Assembly (NCBI GenBank): GCA_001603955.1
Contig: LVAA01000011.1
Coordinates: 1-64,000 of the forward strand
DNA length: 64,000 bases
Source: Syntrophobacterales bacterium Delta_02
Lineage (GTDB): Bacteria > Desulfobacterota > Syntrophorhabdia > Syntrophorhabdales > Syntrophorhabdaceae
Direction of reading: 5' to 3'
Part shown: piece by piece, positions 8,496 through 16,494 of the stretch
How positions within the stretch are numbered: position 1 is the first letter of the stretch
Layout of the letters: each line of letters begins with the position of its first letter
Program-made: the position numbers and the translations under genes
The notes under the pieces: generated by a model
The model's database searches: none
The model's input: only the letters and a program-made list of their open reading frames with translations
Told to the model about the DNA's origin: nothing

Positions 8496-8530
8496 ACCTG
8501 GAACCCTGAACCTGAAACCTTGAACACCTT
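8496..8530. repeat. Intergenic CTGAAAC-type repeat (family A), degenerate copy
   Basis: The stretch contains CCTGGAACCCTGAACCTG followed by AAACCTTGAAC, a run of degenerate 7-8 base units. Similar units occur at 10735-10909 and 18414-18455. It lies between the cyclase gene and the next gene. Confidence 0.6.
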
Positions 8531-8567
8531 CTTGTGCATATTGCCCTTTACTCTCCACGTGAACACT

Positions 8568-8576
8568 TGCTATACT
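8568..8576 (+). promoter_or_regulatory. Extended -10 promoter giving a leaderless message
   Basis: TGCTATACT is an extended -10 (TG, one base, TATACT at 8571-8576). The following gene starts at 8585, eight bases after the hexamer, so the message would begin at or next to the start codon. No Shine-Dalgarno precedes that ATG, which agrees. No good -35 is seen, as expected for extended -10 promoters. Confidence 0.45.
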
Positions 8577-8584
8577 AGTGCCCG

Positions 8585-9262
8585 ATGGATGTGTTGAGCC
8601 TTAACGAACTTGCCGAACTCCTTCTTGCCGCACTGTACGAGGAGATGCAGAACCTGAGGCATACGAATTATTTCCTCTCTGTCGACGACATTACGGCCAA
8701 CCTGGGTGTCGAAGACCGGGAACAGGTTGTTGAGGCATGCCATCTGCTCGAAGAAAAGAGCTACATTCTCCTGACCTATGACCACGTGACATCCTTGAGC
8801 GCCTTTATCACCCCGATCGGGGAGAACTTTGTGCGAGAAGGAGGAGAAACGGGGATCATTGCCCAATACCAGCGGTATAGAGCGGCCGCTGGCGGCAACG
8901 CGACCGATGCGGGCGGCTCTGGTACCGGGCCTGAACCGCCTGTTGCATCGTCTTTTCAGCCACCTCCGTTACGCACGTCTCCCCCGTCGGCGCCTTCAGC
9001 CCCGGAGCAACAAGTGGGGACACTTTCCGGAGATGCTGCCCGCCATATCATCGCCAGTATGGAACTCATCGTCCGCAATGATCCGTCATTGTCGGAAGGC
9101 ACGAAGAATGACCTCGTGGTGGATTTGAGAACGCTTGAGCTTCAGATGTCGAAAGACTCCACCAGGAGGTCTGTGGTGGATGCCGTCTCCGCAGAGCTCA
9201 GGATGGTACCCGCGCTCATACCCCTTATCGACTTTTTGCTGACAATGAAGAAGGTCGGTTGA
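8585..9262 (+). CDS. Hypothetical protein with winged-helix-like N-terminus
   Basis: A 225-residue protein not assigned to a named family. The first about 85 residues (MDVLSLNELAELLLAAL to FITPIGENFV) have the helix-helix-strand pattern of a small winged-helix fold. A low-complexity linker rich in Gly, Ala, Pro and Ser follows (about 95-140). The C-terminal about 80 residues are helical and end in a hydrophobic VPALIPLIDFLLTMKKVG. The length of the linker suggests two independent modules. It lacks a ribosome site and seems to be read from a leaderless message. It sits between two signalling genes. Confidence 0.7.
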   Translation: MDVLSLNELAELLLAALYEEMQNLRHTNYFLSVDDITANLGVEDREQVVEACHLLEEKSYILLTYDHVTSLSAFITPIGENFVREGGETGIIAQYQRYRAAAGGNATDAGGSGTGPEPPVASSFQPPPLRTSPPSAPSAPEQQVGTLSGDAARHIIASMELIVRNDPSLSEGTKNDLVVDLRTLELQMSKDSTRRSVVDAVSAELRMVPALIPLIDFLLTMKKVG

Positions 9263-9310
9263 TCCTTTTTCTCGACCGGCGGGCCGACCGGAGCCCCCGG
9301 AGATTCTTGA

Positions 9311-9340
9311 TTGACATCTCTTCGTCTTGTGCTGTATCAT
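9311..9340 (+). promoter_or_regulatory. Sigma-70-type promoter of the NtrC-family regulator
   Basis: Perfect TTGACA (9311-9316), 18-base spacer, then TATCAT (9335-9340), one mismatch from TATAAT. Predicted transcription starts near 9347. This excludes the in-frame TTG at 9327 as a start and leaves ATG 9354 or ATG 9366, with a leader of under 20 bases. Confidence 0.65.
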
Positions 9341-9353
9341 CATTGAAAAGATT

Positions 9354-10733
9354 ATGTTTTCCGAGATGACAACGCCTCAGAAGATCCTCATAATCGATGA
9401 CGACCGGTCGGTGCGGTTGGTCCTGGGTACCTTGCTGAGGAAGAACGGTTTTGTGCCGGTCGAAGCGCCGGGGGGCGAGCAGGGTATCTCCTCCCTCAGG
9501 AACGAACATCCCCGGTGCGTTCTTCTCGACCTCAAGATGCCGGGCATGGACGGCATAGAGACGCTTCACGCCCTCAAGAAGATAGACCAGTTTGTTCCCG
9601 TCATCATCATAACCGGTTACGCTGACATTCCCACGGCCGTCCAGACGATCAAGCTCGGCGCCTACGATTTCCTGACGAAGCCTCCGCAGGTCGACAAGCT
9701 CATTCTCACCATCAAGCGTGCTATCGAGGCCTATTCCCTGCAGGAGGCGCTCAACCAGCTCGATGATACCATGCTGGGTTCCCTTGAATCGCTTTTCGGC
9801 AGGAGCGACTCGATGAAGGGCGTTATCCATCACATACGCCAGGTATCCAAGACGGACTTCTCCGTTATCATACAGGGAGACACGGGAACGGGCAAATCGG
9901 TGGTGGCCCAGACCATACACGATCTGAGCAAGAGGGCGAGGAACCCTTTCCAGTCTGTCGACGTCGGGGTGATACCGGAGAACCTCATAGAGAGCGAGCT
10001 CTTCGGCCATGAGAAAGGGGCATTCACAGGCGCCGACAGGAAGAAAACGGGTTTCTTCGAAATAGCACACAAGGGAACGCTCTTCATCGACGAGCTGGAG
10101 AACACGCCCCCCGTTCTGCAGAACAAGCTTCTCAGGGCCGTCGAGGAGAAAAGGATCTACCCCATCGGGAGCACAAGACCGGTCGATATCGATGTCCGGA
10201 TCATTGCGGCATCCAACGCGGACATCAAGAACGCCGTTCGGGAGAAGAGGTTCCGGGAAGACCTTTTCTTCCGGCTCAGCGAGTATATGATAACCATGCC
10301 GCGGCTGCGTGACCGGCCCTCGGACATACCCTTCCTTGCAACGAAACTCATGAGCGCCGCCTCCAACGAGCTGGAAAAGCAGATGCGCGAACTGACACCC
10401 GAAGCCGCGGAACTGCTCATGACATATCCATGGCCCGGCAACATCCGGGAGCTGAAGAACGTGATCCGGAGGGCGGTCCTCACCTGTCGAGACGGGGTCA
10501 TCAGGCCTGAAGACATCGAGTTCATCGTCGGCGACTCGCTATCCCGTCAGGACAATGGTTCCTTCCTCATGCCCCTCAAGCAGGTTGCGCTGCAGGCGAC
10601 ACGCGATGCGGAATCGGAGGTGATCAAACGGGCGCTCACGATCACCGGCGGCAACAAATCCCGCGCTGCAAAACTCCTCGAGGTCGATTACAAGACCCTT
10701 CTCACCAAGATCAAGGACTACAGAATATCCTAA
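9354..10733 (+). CDS. NtrC-family sigma-54-dependent response regulator
   Basis: A 459-residue enhancer-binding protein with the classic order. The receiver (about 5-125) has DDD and the phospho-acceptor in VLLDLKMPG. The AAA+ domain (about 140-380) has Walker A GDTGTGKS, the sigma-54-contacting loop GAFTGA inside ELFGHEKGAFTGADR, Walker B LFIDELEN and an arginine finger region. The C-terminal Fis-type helix-turn-helix is GGNKSRAAKLLEVDYKTLLTK. It activates sigma-54 RNA polymerase when phosphorylated. The start may instead be ATG 9366 (MTTPQKIL); neither has a good ribosome site. Downstream lie matching palindromes and a sigma-54 promoter leading to a hybrid kinase gene, a likely target and partner. 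Confidence 0.95.
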   Translation: MFSEMTTPQKILIIDDDRSVRLVLGTLLRKNGFVPVEAPGGEQGISSLRNEHPRCVLLDLKMPGMDGIETLHALKKIDQFVPVIIITGYADIPTAVQTIKLGAYDFLTKPPQVDKLILTIKRAIEAYSLQEALNQLDDTMLGSLESLFGRSDSMKGVIHHIRQVSKTDFSVIIQGDTGTGKSVVAQTIHDLSKRARNPFQSVDVGVIPENLIESELFGHEKGAFTGADRKKTGFFEIAHKGTLFIDELENTPPVLQNKLLRAVEEKRIYPIGSTRPVDIDVRIIAASNADIKNAVREKRFREDLFFRLSEYMITMPRLRDRPSDIPFLATKLMSAASNELEKQMRELTPEAAELLMTYPWPGNIRELKNVIRRAVLTCRDGVIRPEDIEFIVGDSLSRQDNGSFLMPLKQVALQATRDAESEVIKRALTITGGNKSRAAKLLEVDYKTLLTKIKDYRIS

Positions 10734-10734
10734 A

Positions 10735-10909
10735 GACCGTTTCAGGTCTCAAGTTTCAGGTCTCAGGCAAAAGAAGAAGAAGAAAACACACAGCCCCCCT
10801 CTGAACCGCGCCTCTCGTTCCTTTGCTTCTTAGGCCTTTAACTTGAAACGTGAAACTTGAAACCTGAAACGGTCTTCTATCCCTGAAACTTGAGACCTGA
10901 GGCCGTTTT
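10735..10909. repeat. Fold-back cluster of CTGAAAC-type repeats (family A)
   Basis: Several exact inverted pairs nest here. CAGGTCTCAAGTTTCAGG (10743-10760) is the perfect complement of CCTGAAACTTGAGACCTG (10882-10899). GACCGTTTCAGGT (10735-10747) matches ACCTGAAACGGTC (10862-10874). The units are variants of GTTTCAGGT or CTTGAAAC. The element begins two bases after the stop codon of the sigma-54 activator and ends in a T-run (10904-10911), so it may also terminate transcription. No transposase and no uniform spacers were seen. Confidence 0.8.
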
Positions 10910-10926
10910 TTCTGTGACTTTTGGTA

Positions 10927-10960
10927 TGGAATCCATTCCATAATTATGGTGGCCATTCCA
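10927..10960 (+). promoter_or_regulatory. Paired upstream activator sites for an enhancer-binding protein
   Basis: TGGAATCCATTCCA (10927-10940, perfect 6-bp arms around CC) and TGGTGGCCATTCCA (10947-10960) share the form TGG-N8-CCA. Their centres are exactly 20 bp apart, two helical turns, on the same face of the DNA. They lie about 85-105 bp upstream of the expected start of the sigma-54 promoter, the usual place for NtrC-type binding. That the upstream gene's product binds them is an inference. Confidence 0.6.
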
Positions 10961-11011
10961 CAATAATTAACGTTCGTATTTGTGTCCCATCAATGATATC
11001 AAGACGTTACG

Positions 11012-11028
11012 AGTTGGCACAGTTATTG
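11012..11028 (+). promoter_or_regulatory. Sigma-54 (-24/-12) promoter
   Basis: TTGGCACAGTTATTGCT fits the consensus TTGGCAC-N5-TTGCW completely, with GG at 11014-11015 and GC at 11026-11027 in the required 12-bp register. Transcription would start near 11039-11040, directed at the receiver and hybrid kinase genes from 11339. A sigma-54 activator gene lies immediately upstream. Confidence 0.8.
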
Positions 11029-11272
11029 CTATAGGGAATGTCATGGTTGATCCTTATGCCACATGTGACTTAATATTGACCTCCACCGGCGAAGCTTCTT
11101 GTGCGCAGGGATTGGGAGACATCCCCGTTTCCCATCTTAAACTCGCCATTAGCAACGGAAGACAGGTAGATCATGCCCCCCAATACGTCTACCGTATTTT
11201 CCCCCTGTCACAGAAGCTTCGCCACCCCCCAATAGACGTCAGACCGACCGGTTGTATACACGTGGCTATCCA

Positions 11273-11328
11273 AGAGGAGGATGTTTCCGGCACGAGCATC
11301 CTTGATGAGACAACCAACATCCTCCTCT
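11273..11328 (+). promoter_or_regulatory. Leader hairpin with Shine-Dalgarno-like arm
   Basis: AGAGGAGGATGTT (11273-11285) is the perfect complement of AACATCCTCCTCT (11316-11328), with a 30-base loop. The left arm contains AGGAGG followed by ATG, a strong ribosome site for a short alternative frame. The right arm is its anti-Shine-Dalgarno and is followed by CCTTTTCT just before the start codon at 11339. It could act as an attenuator or translational switch; a plain terminator is also possible. Confidence 0.5.
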
Positions 11329-11338
11329 CCTTTTCTGT

Positions 11339-12031
11339 ATGACCTCCCCCGGAAAGAGAAGCAGGACCGTCATGTTGCGGAAGGACCATGTCGGCGGGAG
11401 CCCCCAGGTGCCGCGAGGCGCTGCGGCCCGGATCCTCATAGCGGCAGACGACGGCTCGACCATGCATTTTCTGGAATCCTCCATCGACAGCTGGGGTTAT
11501 GAGACCATGGTTGTTTTCAACGACAGGGAACTCCTGTATCGCATGGAACGGGAAAAACACCCTCCCCTCGTCATCCTCGACGGTTCCATGCAGGGGGTGG
11601 ACGGTCTGGCCCTGTGCAGGCGTATTCGCTTGTCTCCCGACCTGCCGCGGCCTTATATCATCCTCCTCACACCTGATGGGACCTTTAAACGGTTACTTCC
11701 GGATCCCGTCTGGGGGCCCGACGACCTCCTTCCCCGGCCCTGCACGAGAACGGAGCTCCACGCCCGCGTCAGGACCGGCATGCGCGTCATAGACCTTGAG
11801 ACCGAGGTGACGCAGCTGGTTGCCGATCTTGCGCGTGCCGCCAGCAAGATCATGAAGCTCGGCGGACTCCTGCCCATATGCTCCCATTGCAAGAAGATAC
11901 GCGATGACTCGGGATACTGGAACGAATTGGAGAAGTACATCAGCGATCACTCCGACGCCGAATTCAGCCACGCCATTTGCCCCAGTTGCCTTGCCAAATA
12001 CTACCCGGATGTGAAAGATGAATGCCTGTGA
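11339..12031 (+). CDS. Response-regulator receiver protein with C-terminal cysteine module
   Basis: A 230-residue protein. The receiver domain (about 30-150) has the phospho-acceptor aspartate in LVILDGSMQGVDG. After a short coiled segment there is CSHCKKIRDDSGYWNELEKY, followed by a second pair CPSC. This CxxC...CxxC tail recurs at the ends of bacterial PAS and receiver proteins and probably binds zinc; its role is not established. The start is uncertain: no ribosome site precedes 11339, and the first about 28 residues do not belong to the receiver fold, so ATG 11372 is an alternative. Its end overlaps the kinase gene by 14 bases. Confidence 0.82.
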   Translation: MTSPGKRSRTVMLRKDHVGGSPQVPRGAAARILIAADDGSTMHFLESSIDSWGYETMVVFNDRELLYRMEREKHPPLVILDGSMQGVDGLALCRRIRLSPDLPRPYIILLTPDGTFKRLLPDPVWGPDDLLPRPCTRTELHARVRTGMRVIDLETEVTQLVADLARAASKIMKLGGLLPICSHCKKIRDDSGYWNELEKYISDHSDAEFSHAICPSCLAKYYPDVKDECL

Positions 12032-13955
12032 CGTACTGAAGAAGGAAGATGCCGTCCACGGCACCATATCTCCGGAACTCCTCGGTGAAACGGCGCTCGC
12101 CCTCATCAACGCCACCGATGAACTGGTGGTCCTTGCCGGGGGGAACGGCAACATCATAGCCCTCAACAACAAGTTTGCCGCCAGGTACGAGACCGGGGAC
12201 GAGTCGCTCGTCGGTTCCTGTGTCTACGAAGTTCTCACCGGAGACCTCGCGGCCAAGACAAGGGATGTGGTCCTCAAGGTTCTCAGGGATGGAAAGACCG
12301 CGAAATTCGAGGCGAAGGCCAACGGCGCATGGATGGAAGTGAAACTCTATCCCATCCGGGACAATCAGGACAACATCGGGAAAGTCGCCATCTTCATGAG
12401 GGATGTCACAAGGGAGCGCCGGTACGAGGAAGCCCTTCGGGAAAGCGAAAAGAAGTACCGTCAGATCGTCAACACGGCGAGCGAAGGCATCTGCGTAGCC
12501 GACGAGGAGTTCAGGATCACCTTCGTCAATGTTCAGGCCGAGAAGATGTTCGGTTACTCCGAAGAGGAGATGCTCGGGAAGTCCCTGGACGATTTCATAG
12601 CCGACGAGGATCTGGAGGACCAGTCCGACAAAAAACAGCGCAGGCAGGAAGGACTCTCGGACCAGTACGAACGCCGTTTCAGGAGGAAGGACGGGCAGTC
12701 CCTCTGGGTCAACGTATCCGCCAGTCCCATCCTGAACAGGAAGAACCGTTTTGCGGGCTGTATATCCCTTTTCACCGATATCACGGCACGCAAACAGATG
12801 GAGAACGAACTCCTCAATTTCAGGAAGCTTGAGTCCGTGGGCATCCTTGCCGGGGGCATTGCCCATGACTTCAATAACCTCCTCATGTCCATGCTGGGAT
12901 ACATCTCGCTCGCAAAGATGTACCTGCCGGAGACCGAATCAAGGGCCCGTGACAAGCTCGGCGAGGCCGAGAAGACCATCGACAGGGCCAAGGAACTGAC
13001 CACTCAGCTCCTCACGTTCTCGAAGGGCGGAAGTCCCCTCAAGAAGACCCTCCATCTCCAGCGCATCGTCCGCGAGGTCTCGAGGATATCCCTGTCCGGG
13101 TCACGGATCAAGTGCAGGTACAGCATCCAGGAAAATGTGTGGCCTGTTGAGGCCGATGAGACGCAGATCCGGCAGGTCATTCATCAGCTCGTGCGGAATG
13201 CCCGGGAGGCCATGCCCGAACACGGTGGTTCCGTTTCCATCTCTGTCCGGAACAGAACGCTTCAGGCCGAGCCCGGAACGTTTGTGCCCACAGGGGACTA
13301 CGTCGAGCTGTCGATCTCGGATACGGGCAAGGGAATCGCGAAAGAGCACCTCTCGCAGATCTTCGATCCCTATTTCACCACGAAGGACTTCGGTCCGCAG
13401 AAAGGCATGGGACTCGGTCTGGCCGTGTGCTATTCCATCATAAGGAAACATGGCGGCCAGATAGAGGTGGAATCACAGGCAGGTGAAGGGGCGACGTTCC
13501 ACGTCTATCTCCCGGCGCGCAGGGCGGAGACATTCCGGGAGGAATCCGAACCGGTCAAGGCCGAACGCGGGAACGAGACCTGTCACAGGGTGCTCATTGC
13601 CGACGACGAACAATCCATCCTTCAGACGACAACGATGCTGTTGACGCACCTCGGCCATGCTGCGACGGGCGTGGCCGACGGCAGACAAGCCATCGACCTT
13701 TATCGCACATCGAAGGAGTCGGGCGTGCCTTTTGATGTGGTCATTCTGGACCTCATCTCTCCCGGCGGGCCTGACGGCGTTCAGATACTCCAGGAACTGC
13801 TCCGCATAGATCCCGATGTTTCGGCCATCCTGTCGAGCGGCTATCCCAACGACCCCCAGATAGTCAACCACAAGGAATACGGTTTCAAGGGTGTCCTCGT
13901 AAAACCATACAGGATAGAAGACCTGAACGAGGCATTGAAAAAAGCGAGAAAATAA
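12018..13955 (+). CDS. Hybrid sensor histidine kinase (PAS-PAS-HisKA-HATPase-REC)
   Basis: A 645-residue soluble kinase with no membrane segments. Two PAS domains (about 25-135 and 145-260) precede the HisKA domain with the phospho-accepting H283 in GGIAHDFNNLL, the form typical of NtrB-like kinases. The ATPase domain (about 370-500) shows the N box, SDTGKGI and GMGLGL glycine motifs. A C-terminal receiver (about 525-645) has VVILDLISPGGPDG. It probably senses a cytoplasmic or redox signal and feeds a phosphorelay. Position suggests the receiver protein just upstream and the sigma-54 activator at 9354 as partners, which is an inference. Confidence 0.94.
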   Translation: MNACDVLKKEDAVHGTISPELLGETALALINATDELVVLAGGNGNIIALNNKFAARYETGDESLVGSCVYEVLTGDLAAKTRDVVLKVLRDGKTAKFEAKANGAWMEVKLYPIRDNQDNIGKVAIFMRDVTRERRYEEALRESEKKYRQIVNTASEGICVADEEFRITFVNVQAEKMFGYSEEEMLGKSLDDFIADEDLEDQSDKKQRRQEGLSDQYERRFRRKDGQSLWVNVSASPILNRKNRFAGCISLFTDITARKQMENELLNFRKLESVGILAGGIAHDFNNLLMSMLGYISLAKMYLPETESRARDKLGEAEKTIDRAKELTTQLLTFSKGGSPLKKTLHLQRIVREVSRISLSGSRIKCRYSIQENVWPVEADETQIRQVIHQLVRNAREAMPEHGGSVSISVRNRTLQAEPGTFVPTGDYVELSISDTGKGIAKEHLSQIFDPYFTTKDFGPQKGMGLGLAVCYSIIRKHGGQIEVESQAGEGATFHVYLPARRAETFREESEPVKAERGNETCHRVLIADDEQSILQTTTMLLTHLGHAATGVADGRQAIDLYRTSKESGVPFDVVILDLISPGGPDGVQILQELLRIDPDVSAILSSGYPNDPQIVNHKEYGFKGVLVKPYRIEDLNEALKKARK

Positions 13956-14049
13956 AGGGACCAGGTAATGGGTCATAGGTAATAGGTACGGCCTTCAAGT
14001 CTTTCCCATCACCTATTACCCATCACCCATTACCCATTACCTGGTCCCT
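13956..14049. repeat. GGGTAAT-type inverted repeat between convergent genes (family B)
   Basis: AGGGACCAGGTAATGGGT with following units (13956-13987) is matched by the complement of 14011-14049, which ends ATTACCTGGTCCCT. The right arm has one extra 8-base unit. Units are variants of GGGTAATG or GGTAATAG. The whole forms a long hairpin between the 3' ends of the hybrid kinase gene and cheB, so it may serve as a terminator for both. Related units occur at 24683-24745. Confidence 0.8.
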
Positions 14050-14055
14050 CTCTTT

Positions 14056-15129
14056 CTACCCGCTCTCTCTCATCACGATACCGGCTATGTGGCCGAGGGG
14101 GGCGACGGTTTTCACGGCGCCCAGCTTGATAGCCTCCTTGGGCATGCCGAAAACGATGCATGTTGCCTCGTCCTGGGCCACCGTGTAAGCGCCGGCATCC
14201 TTCATTTCGACCATCCCCTTCGCCCCGTCGTCGCCCATGCCTGTCATGATGACGCCAACGGCGTTCTTTCCGGCGTAGCGTGCCGCAGACCGGAAGAGAA
14301 CGTCGACGGAAGGCCTGTGGCGTGATACCAGCGGTCCGTCCTTTACCTCGACATAGTACCTCGCGCCGCTTCTCTTGAGGAGCGTATGCTTGTTCCCCGG
14401 GGCGATAAGGGCCCGTCCCCGGACAACAGTATCATCATTCCGGGCCTCCTTGACCGAAACGCGGCATATACCGTCGAGCCTCCTGGCGAAGGCGGCAGTG
14501 AAATGTTCCGGCATGTGCTGGACAATGACCATGCCCGGCGCGTCAAGGGGAAGGGCCTCGAGAAAGGACTTGAGGGCCTCTGTCCCACCCGTCGACGCCC
14601 CGACTACCACGACCCGCTCCGTTGTCTGTATCATGGCGCGGGAATTTGGCTTCTCGATGACGGCGTCAGCTGTGAGCTTTGGCTCCACCTTTATGAAGCC
14701 GTTGTTCTTTCTGGCGCGGCCGATACGGGCCTCAGCCGCCGCCCTCACGGTATCGCAGATGATGACCTTCGATTCTTCGAGATACTGCTTCACACCCATT
14801 CGCGGTTTCTCTATGATCTCCACCGCACCGTATTCCAGCGCCTTCATCGCCGTCTCGGAGTTTTTCTCCGTGAGGCTCGAGCACATGACCACGGGAATCG
14901 GCCTCTGGGTCATGATCTTGTGAAGGAAGGTGATCCCATCCATCCGCGGCATTTCCACGTCGAGGGTTATGACATCGGGAACAACGCGCTTCATGATGTC
15001 GGCCGCGACGAAGGGGTCCCTGGCGGAACCGACCACCTCCAATGCCGGATCGGAATGGAAGACCTCTTCCAGGACCTGTCTTACCACTGCTGAATCATCG
15101 ACGATCAGTACCTTGATCTTCTGAGCCAT
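14056..15129 (-). CDS. cheB: CheB chemotaxis protein-glutamate methylesterase
   Basis: A 357-residue protein. The receiver (about 4-120) has [14 protein letters not shown], and a linker leads to the methylesterase domain (about 165-350). The catalytic triad is visible: serine in [12 protein letters not shown], histidine in IVQHMPEHF, aspartate in [11 protein letters not shown]. It removes methyl groups from, or deamidates, chemoreceptors to reset sensitivity. The ATG at 15129 is chosen for its GGAGG site and because the receiver starts there; the longer open frame is spurious. It is the last gene of the MCP-like, cheY, cheR, cheB unit, 26 bases after cheR. Confidence 0.96.
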   Translation of the reverse strand: MAQKIKVLIVDDSAVVRQVLEEVFHSDPALEVVGSARDPFVAADIMKRVVPDVITLDVEMPRMDGITFLHKIMTQRPIPVVMCSSLTEKNSETAMKALEYGAVEIIEKPRMGVKQYLEESKVIICDTVRAAAEARIGRARKNNGFIKVEPKLTADAVIEKPNSRAMIQTTERVVVVGASTGGTEALKSFLEALPLDAPGMVIVQHMPEHFTAAFARRLDGICRVSVKEARNDDTVVRGRALIAPGNKHTLLKRSGARYYVEVKDGPLVSRHRPSVDVLFRSAARYAGKNAVGVIMTGMGDDGAKGMVEMKDAGAYTVAQDEATCIVFGMPKEAIKLGAVKTVAPLGHIAGIVMRESG

Positions 15130-15155
15130 GAAACCTCCCCACGCACCATCGTCCG

Positions 15156-16067
15156 TTACTGTCTCCTCAGGGTGCTCGTAATTCTCGTCTTTTTGTATAC
15201 CGTCGGCGCAACCTGTCCGAGGGGAAGGTCCATACCGAAGAGCGTCTCTGAATGGCCCATGAAGATGTACCCATCCGGTTTCAGGCACCTGCAAAACTTG
15301 TTAAGAAGCTTCTCCTGCACGGTCTTGTCAAAATAGATGATCACGTTTCTGCAGAAAATGATGTCTATCTTCTCACGGAAGCCGAAATCGCCATCCATGA
15401 AATTGAGCCTCCGAAAGGATACACGGGACCGTATCTCGGGGGCGACCCTGAAGAGACCCGCCCCGGGGTTCTTGCTCTTCAAGAGGAATTTCTTCTTGAT
15501 CGCCGTCGGGATGGGCTCCACCTTGTCTTCTTCATAGATGGCCCTTTCACCCTTTTCCAGAACACGCCGGGAAATGTCTGTCGCGATGATCTGGAAAGGT
15601 AGCGGATCCCCGTTGGTCCCATCCGCAAAATCCTTTACCACCATGGCGATGGTGTAGGGTTCCTCTCCGCTCGAACAACCCGCGCTCCAGATGGTCAGCT
15701 TGTTCGAGACGGTGAATCTCTCACCTTTCAGGAGTGTCGGAAGCACCCTTGAGGTAAGGTAATTGAAATGAGCCGGTTCGCGGAAGAAATCCGTCTTGTT
15801 CGTTGTCACCTCGTCGATCATGTTCGTGAGCTCGCTGCTTCGCCCTTCATCGCTGAAGAGATACTTGCAGTACTCATCGAAGGATCTCATCCCGAGTTTG
15901 CGCAATCTTTTCTGCAGTCTCCCCTCGAGCATGACCTTCTTGACGGGGGTGATCTTGATCCCCACTTGGTCACGGATGAAAACGGTCAGTTCATCGAAAA
16001 GCCTGCTCGAAAGCCTGATGGAGCCATAATCGGCGTTGTGGCCTCGTGCATCGTCGGGGCGCGCCAT
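15156..16067 (-). CDS. cheR: CheR chemotaxis protein methyltransferase
   Basis: A 303-residue SAM-dependent O-methyltransferase that methylates receptor glutamates. The N-terminal helical domain (about 20-85) precedes the catalytic domain with [10 protein letters not shown], the SAM loop [16 protein letters not shown] and [10 protein letters not shown], all typical of CheR. The start has a GGAGG site. It works against CheB, encoded immediately downstream. A short N-terminal extension (about 18 residues) is not conserved in the family. Confidence 0.96.
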   Translation of the reverse strand: MARPDDARGHNADYGSIRLSSRLFDELTVFIRDQVGIKITPVKKVMLEGRLQKRLRKLGMRSFDEYCKYLFSDEGRSSELTNMIDEVTTNKTDFFREPAHFNYLTSRVLPTLLKGERFTVSNKLTIWSAGCSSGEEPYTIAMVVKDFADGTNGDPLPFQIIATDISRRVLEKGERAIYEEDKVEPIPTAIKKKFLLKSKNPGAGLFRVAPEIRSRVSFRRLNFMDGDFGFREKIDIIFCRNVIIYFDKTVQEKLLNKFCRCLKPDGYIFMGHSETLFGMDLPLGQVAPTVYKKTRITSTLRRQ

Positions 16068-16079
16068 GACCCGTACCTC

Positions 16080-16442
16080 CTAACCCAGGACTTTTTTTAC
16101 GACCGCCAGGAGTTGGTCCGGCTTGAAGGGTTTTACTATCCAACCCGTGGCGCCGGCGCTCTTCCCCTCCTGCTTCTTGCTGTCCTGGGATTCCGTCGTC
16201 AGCATGATGATGGGTATGAACTTGTACTCTGTTTTGCTCCGGACTTCCCTGATCAGTCCTATTCCGTCCAGATTGGGCATGTTGAGGTCCGTCACGATCA
16301 TATGGACCCCGCCGTTCAGCTTGGACAGCGCGTCCTGTCCGTCGCTTGCCTCAACGGTCTCATACCCCGCGTTCTTGAGGGTAAAACTGACCATCTGCCT
16401 GACACTGACGGAATCATCGACAGTCATGATACGTTTCGTCAC
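16080..16442 (-). CDS. CheY-like single-domain response regulator
   Basis: A 120-residue receiver. It carries the acidic pair and phospho-acceptor (DDS; MIVTDLNMPNLDG), a conserved T (MLTTES) and the lysine in WIVKPFKPDQ. The sequence is nearest to CheY and adaptation receivers found in gene clusters with MCPs. The start is GTG with AGGAGG upstream. It may bind the flagellar switch or act as a phosphate sink; a second CheY-like gene at 19069 shares the cluster. Confidence 0.93.
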   Translation of the reverse strand: MTKRIMTVDDSVSVRQMVSFTLKNAGYETVEASDGQDALSKLNGGVHMIVTDLNMPNLDGIGLIREVRSKTEYKFIPIIMLTTESQDSKKQEGKSAGATGWIVKPFKPDQLLAVVKKVLG

Positions 16443-16494
16443 CGTATTCCTCCTTGTGCATCAAGATACAGATTTAGACCCACGGTGTTTATCA

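Larger units (their letters stand above)
10910..11338 (+). other. Gene-free regulatory interval with long leader
   Basis: No convincing gene occurs here. The frames open across it have odd composition and start upstream of the predicted transcription start. In order it holds two palindromic enhancer-like sites (10927-10960), a sigma-54 promoter (11012-11028), a transcribed leader of about 300 bases, and a 13-bp inverted repeat (11273-11328) ending ten bases before the next start codon. Confidence 0.6.

Noticed and set aside
10735..10909. CRISPR array
   Set aside because: The repeat units are 7-18 bases, degenerate and in both orientations, without regular spacers or cas genes.
10980..11342. 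Plus-strand open frame of 120 codons in the leader interval
   Set aside because: It begins upstream of the sigma-54 promoter and runs through it, has no ribosome site, and resembles no known protein.
11281..11502. Short frame behind AGGAGG-ATG in the leader
   Set aside because: The ribosome site is good, but the frame runs 164 bases into the receiver gene in another frame with very arginine-rich composition. Kept only as part of the hairpin note.
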